DNA of 14,481 nucleotides from QYOJ01 sp043806735 (lineage in GTDB: Bacteria; Bacteroidota; Bacteroidia; Bacteroidales; FEN-979). Location: positions 1 through 14,481 of the forward strand of contig JAZDGR010000046.1 in assembly GCA_043806735.1 (NCBI GenBank), in the 5' to 3' direction. Below the pieces are notes generated by a model. It had not been told where the DNA came from. It did no database searches and was given only the letters and a program-made list of their open reading frames with translations. Of this stretch, positions 12,218 through 14,481 are shown one piece after another. The stretch's first letter is position 1; every line of letters begins with the position of its first letter. Position numbers and translations under genes: made by a program.

Positions 12218-14481
12218 ATGAGAACAAGTTATTTTAGTATATTGATCTGGTTTATTTTTTTGGCCGGTCCGGGGAAAGGTCAGCAGGTGCAAGTCCTTGA
12301 TAAATCTGACTTGCAACCCATCAGCCAGGTTTCCATAACCAATTCGGCCGGGACCTTGTTGGTTGTTACCGATTTGCGGGGGCAGGCTGACATCTCTGCT
12401 TTTGTCCCCGGCGATTCCCTTCATTTTACACATGTTGCCTACCAACCGCTTGTGATCCTGAAATCGAGGGTCCCGGCAAATAATCAGGTCTTCATGACAG
12501 AGAACATCATTCGCCTTGACGAACTGGTTGTGTCGGCAAACCGTATGGAAGAGAAGAAATCAGAGCTTCCATACAAGATCGAAACGATCCAGGCAAAAGA
12601 GATCCAGTTTGAAAACCCGCAAACGACCGCTTCGATGCTGGAGCAAACGGGTGATGTATTCGTGCAGCAAAGCCAGATGGGAGGAGGAAGCCCAGTGCTT
12701 CGCGGGATGGAAGCCAACCGGGTACTGCTGGTTCTGGACGGGGTCAGGATGAACAATGCGATTTATCGCAGCGGCCACATCCAGAGCATCATCACCGTTG
12801 ATCCTTCCCTTCTAGCCTCCATGGAGATCCTGTACGGCCCGGGATCGGTGATTTATGGGAGTGACGCACTGGGTGGTGTAATCAGCATGCAAACCTTCGA
12901 TCCGCTGCTTTCCCGCAACGGCAAGGTCCTGATTCAAGGACAGGTGTACGGTCGCTACTCTTCTGCGAACACAGAAAAAACAGGAGGATTTCACCTGAAT
13001 GTCGGATTGAAAAAATGGGCATTTCTTACCGCTTTTACCTATAGCGATTTTGATAATCTCCGGGAAGGAAGGACCCGAAATCCGTTCTACGGGACTTTTG
13101 GAGAACGACCTTTTTATGCGGAGCGTATCAACGGAAAGGACAGCCTGGTGACCAACCCGAAACCATGGATCCAGATCCCATCCGGGTACAGCCAGTATAG
13201 CCTGATGCAGAAGGCGCTTTTTGCCCCGTCGGATAAAGTCCGCTTATCGCTCAATTTCCAATACTCAAACTCAAGTAATATCCCGCGGTACGACCGGCTT
13301 ACCGATACCATCAACGGCGCCCTCAAATACGCAGAATGGTACTATGGCCCCCAGACCCGTCTTTTTGCTGCTCTTCAGGCAGCTCTTACAAATAAGAATC
13401 TCTTCTACGATAACGCAAACTTTATCCTCGCTTACCAGAACATCAGGGAGGCGCGGGCCAGCCGGAGGTTCGGCAAAAAGTGGTTAAACGTAAACGACGA
13501 GTCCCTGAACGTGTTCTCCCTTTATGGAGATCTTTCGAAGAAGCTGGCTGCCAAAGATGAGCTGAGGTACGGAATTGCCGTTGACTTCAACAATGTAGGT
13601 TCTTCCGCCTTTGAGCAGGATATCAACACCGGTATTGAACTGAAGGATATTGCCACCCGCTATCCGGACCAAAAAGCGCAAATGCTGACCGCCGCGGCGT
13701 ATCTTTCAAACGTCTGGAAGATAAACCGGGCCCTCGCTTTTTCTCAGGGTATACGGTACAGTTATATCTACCTGGATGCCGCCTGGTCGGAACCCATGAT
13801 GCAGATTATGAAGTTCCCTTTTGCCTCCGAAGTGACCCAAACAAACAATGCCATCAATGGTTATCTGGGATTTGTAGTGACGCCCCCTTATCAGTGGAAG
13901 TTTTCATTGATCGCCTCCTCCGGATACAGGGCTCCCAATATCGATGACATCGGGAAAGTGAACGACTCGAACAGCAAGGACCGGGAACTCATTGTCCCGA
14001 ATCCTGCCTTAAAACCTGAAACGGCATACAATCTTGAAGTGTCTGTCGGAAAAACGATCGAAAATGCTGTGAGGTTGGAACTGACAGGATATTACACCTG
14101 GCTCACCGATGCCATTGTCAAGAGACCGTTTACCTATAATGGGAAAGATTCGATCTTTTTTGACAGCGTCCTCTGCCAGGTGCTCGCCAATACGAATGCA
14201 GGGCAGGCTTATATTTACGGTGTGCAATGCAACCTGCTGGCCCAGGTTACCCGGATCTTTTCCATCACCAGCAACCTCACCTATACCGTCGGCTGGGTGA
14301 AAAGTGATGATGTCCCCCTGGATCATATCCCTCCGGTGTTCGGGATGACTTCGTTCCAACTGGAGATGAAACGGTTCAAAGGTGATTTTTACATCATGTA
14401 CAACGCGTGGAAACGCATCCAGGACTACAGTCCGTACGGCGAAGATAACCAGGCTTATGCTACGCCCGAGGGGATGCCTGC
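12218..14481 (+). CDS. TonB-dependent outer-membrane receptor, haemin-receptor type, 3' end missing
   Basis: The frame is open from ATG 12218 to the right edge (754 complete codons), so the C-terminal part of the barrel is outside the window. Signal peptide 1-21 (hydrophobic SILIWFIFLAG, cleavage near GKG/QQ). Residues 22-95 form a short carboxypeptidase-regulatory-like beta domain. A TonB-box-like DELVVSANR is at 101-109. The plug domain (about 112-228) has QSQMGGGSPVLRGMEANRVL (151-170), LVLDGVRMNNAIYRSGH (171-187) and YGPGSVIYGSDALGGVI (206-222). From about 235 on, alternating aromatic strands form the 22-stranded barrel, including the SSGYRAPNIDDIG segment that marks the FRAP-type region. 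The plug motifs resemble haem/haemoglobin receptors of the HmuR/BtuB class; the ligand cannot be read from the sequence. No SusD partner is visible in the window. Confidence 0.93.
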   Translation, partial: MRTSYFSILIWFIFLAGPGKGQQVQVLDKSDLQPISQVSITNSAGTLLVVTDLRGQADISAFVPGDSLHFTHVAYQPLVILKSRVPANNQVFMTENIIRLDELVVSANRMEEKKSELPYKIETIQAKEIQFENPQTTASMLEQTGDVFVQQSQMGGGSPVLRGMEANRVLLVLDGVRMNNAIYRSGHIQSIITVDPSLLASMEILYGPGSVIYGSDALGGVISMQTFDPLLSRNGKVLIQGQVYGRYSSANTEKTGGFHLNVGLKKWAFLTAFTYSDFDNLREGRTRNPFYGTFGERPFYAERINGKDSLVTNPKPWIQIPSGYSQYSLMQKALFAPSDKVRLSLNFQYSNSSNIPRYDRLTDTINGALKYAEWYYGPQTRLFAALQAALTNKNLFYDNANFILAYQNIREARASRRFGKKWLNVNDESLNVFSLYGDLSKKLAAKDELRYGIAVDFNNVGSSAFEQDINTGIELKDIATRYPDQKAQMLTAAAYLSNVWKINRALAFSQGIRYSYIYLDAAWSEPMMQIMKFPFASEVTQTNNAINGYLGFVVTPPYQWKFSLIASSGYRAPNIDDIGKVNDSNSKDRELIVPNPALKPETAYNLEVSVGKTIENAVRLELTGYYTWLTDAIVKRPFTYNGKDSIFFDSVLCQVLANTNAGQAYIYGVQCNLLAQVTRIFSITSNLTYTVGWVKSDDVPLDHIPPVFGMTSFQLEMKRFKGDFYIMYNAWKRIQDYSPYGEDNQAYATPEGMP

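Overview
The window looks like a chromosomal piece of a member of the Bacteroidota. The reasons are the gene families (Bacteroidota-type YidC, the futalosine-pathway enzyme MqnA, a TonB-dependent receptor with a carboxypeptidase-regulatory-like N-terminal domain, an ECF sigma factor with a Spy/CpxP-like partner), the near absence of strong Shine-Dalgarno sites, and several TAnnTTTG boxes, the -7 element typical of this phylum, upstream of genes. No rRNA, tRNA, CRISPR array or intact transposon was seen.

Layout. Positions 1-560 are AT-rich and hold a run of small minus-strand reading frames: the start of a secreted protein cut by the window edge, an 80-codon frame whose stop lies in an attC-like element, and a 40-codon frame. 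Positions 560-979 are non-coding, visibly richer in GC and carry strong inverted repeats; this looks like the edge between an accessory patch and core genome. Positions 980-3447 (minus strand) hold an MtxX-like phosphate-acyltransferase-fold gene tightly coupled to a damaged gene. The damaged gene joins a helical domain of PEP-utilising enzymes to a pyruvate/PEP-binding ATP-grasp domain; it carries two -1 frameshifts and appears to lack about 36 codons. Positions 3574-5045 (plus) form a three-gene module resembling CnrH-CnrY-CnrX: an ECF sigma factor, a small single-pass membrane protein and a membrane-anchored Spy/CpxP-like periplasmic protein. It ends in an 82-nt all-purine heptamer repeat. 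gapA (minus) follows.

Positions 6327-10786 (plus) hold ppsR (regulator of PPDK/PEP synthase), pyrG (CTP synthase) and yidC (membrane insertase); pyrG and yidC are 12 nt apart and likely co-transcribed. mqnA converges on yidC with a 4-nt gap. From 11637 a small membrane-anchored protein and a TonB-dependent receptor of the haemin-receptor type run off the right edge.

Central carbon metabolism recurs: gapA, the PEP/pyruvate regulator ppsR, and the damaged PEP-enzyme-like gene with its MtxX-like partner all sit within about 6 kb. Because the damaged gene encodes no phosphohistidine swivel domain, the target of PpsR must be a PPDK or PEP synthase elsewhere in the genome. The most unusual items are the MtxX-like/ATP-grasp pair and the metal- or envelope-stress-type sigma module.
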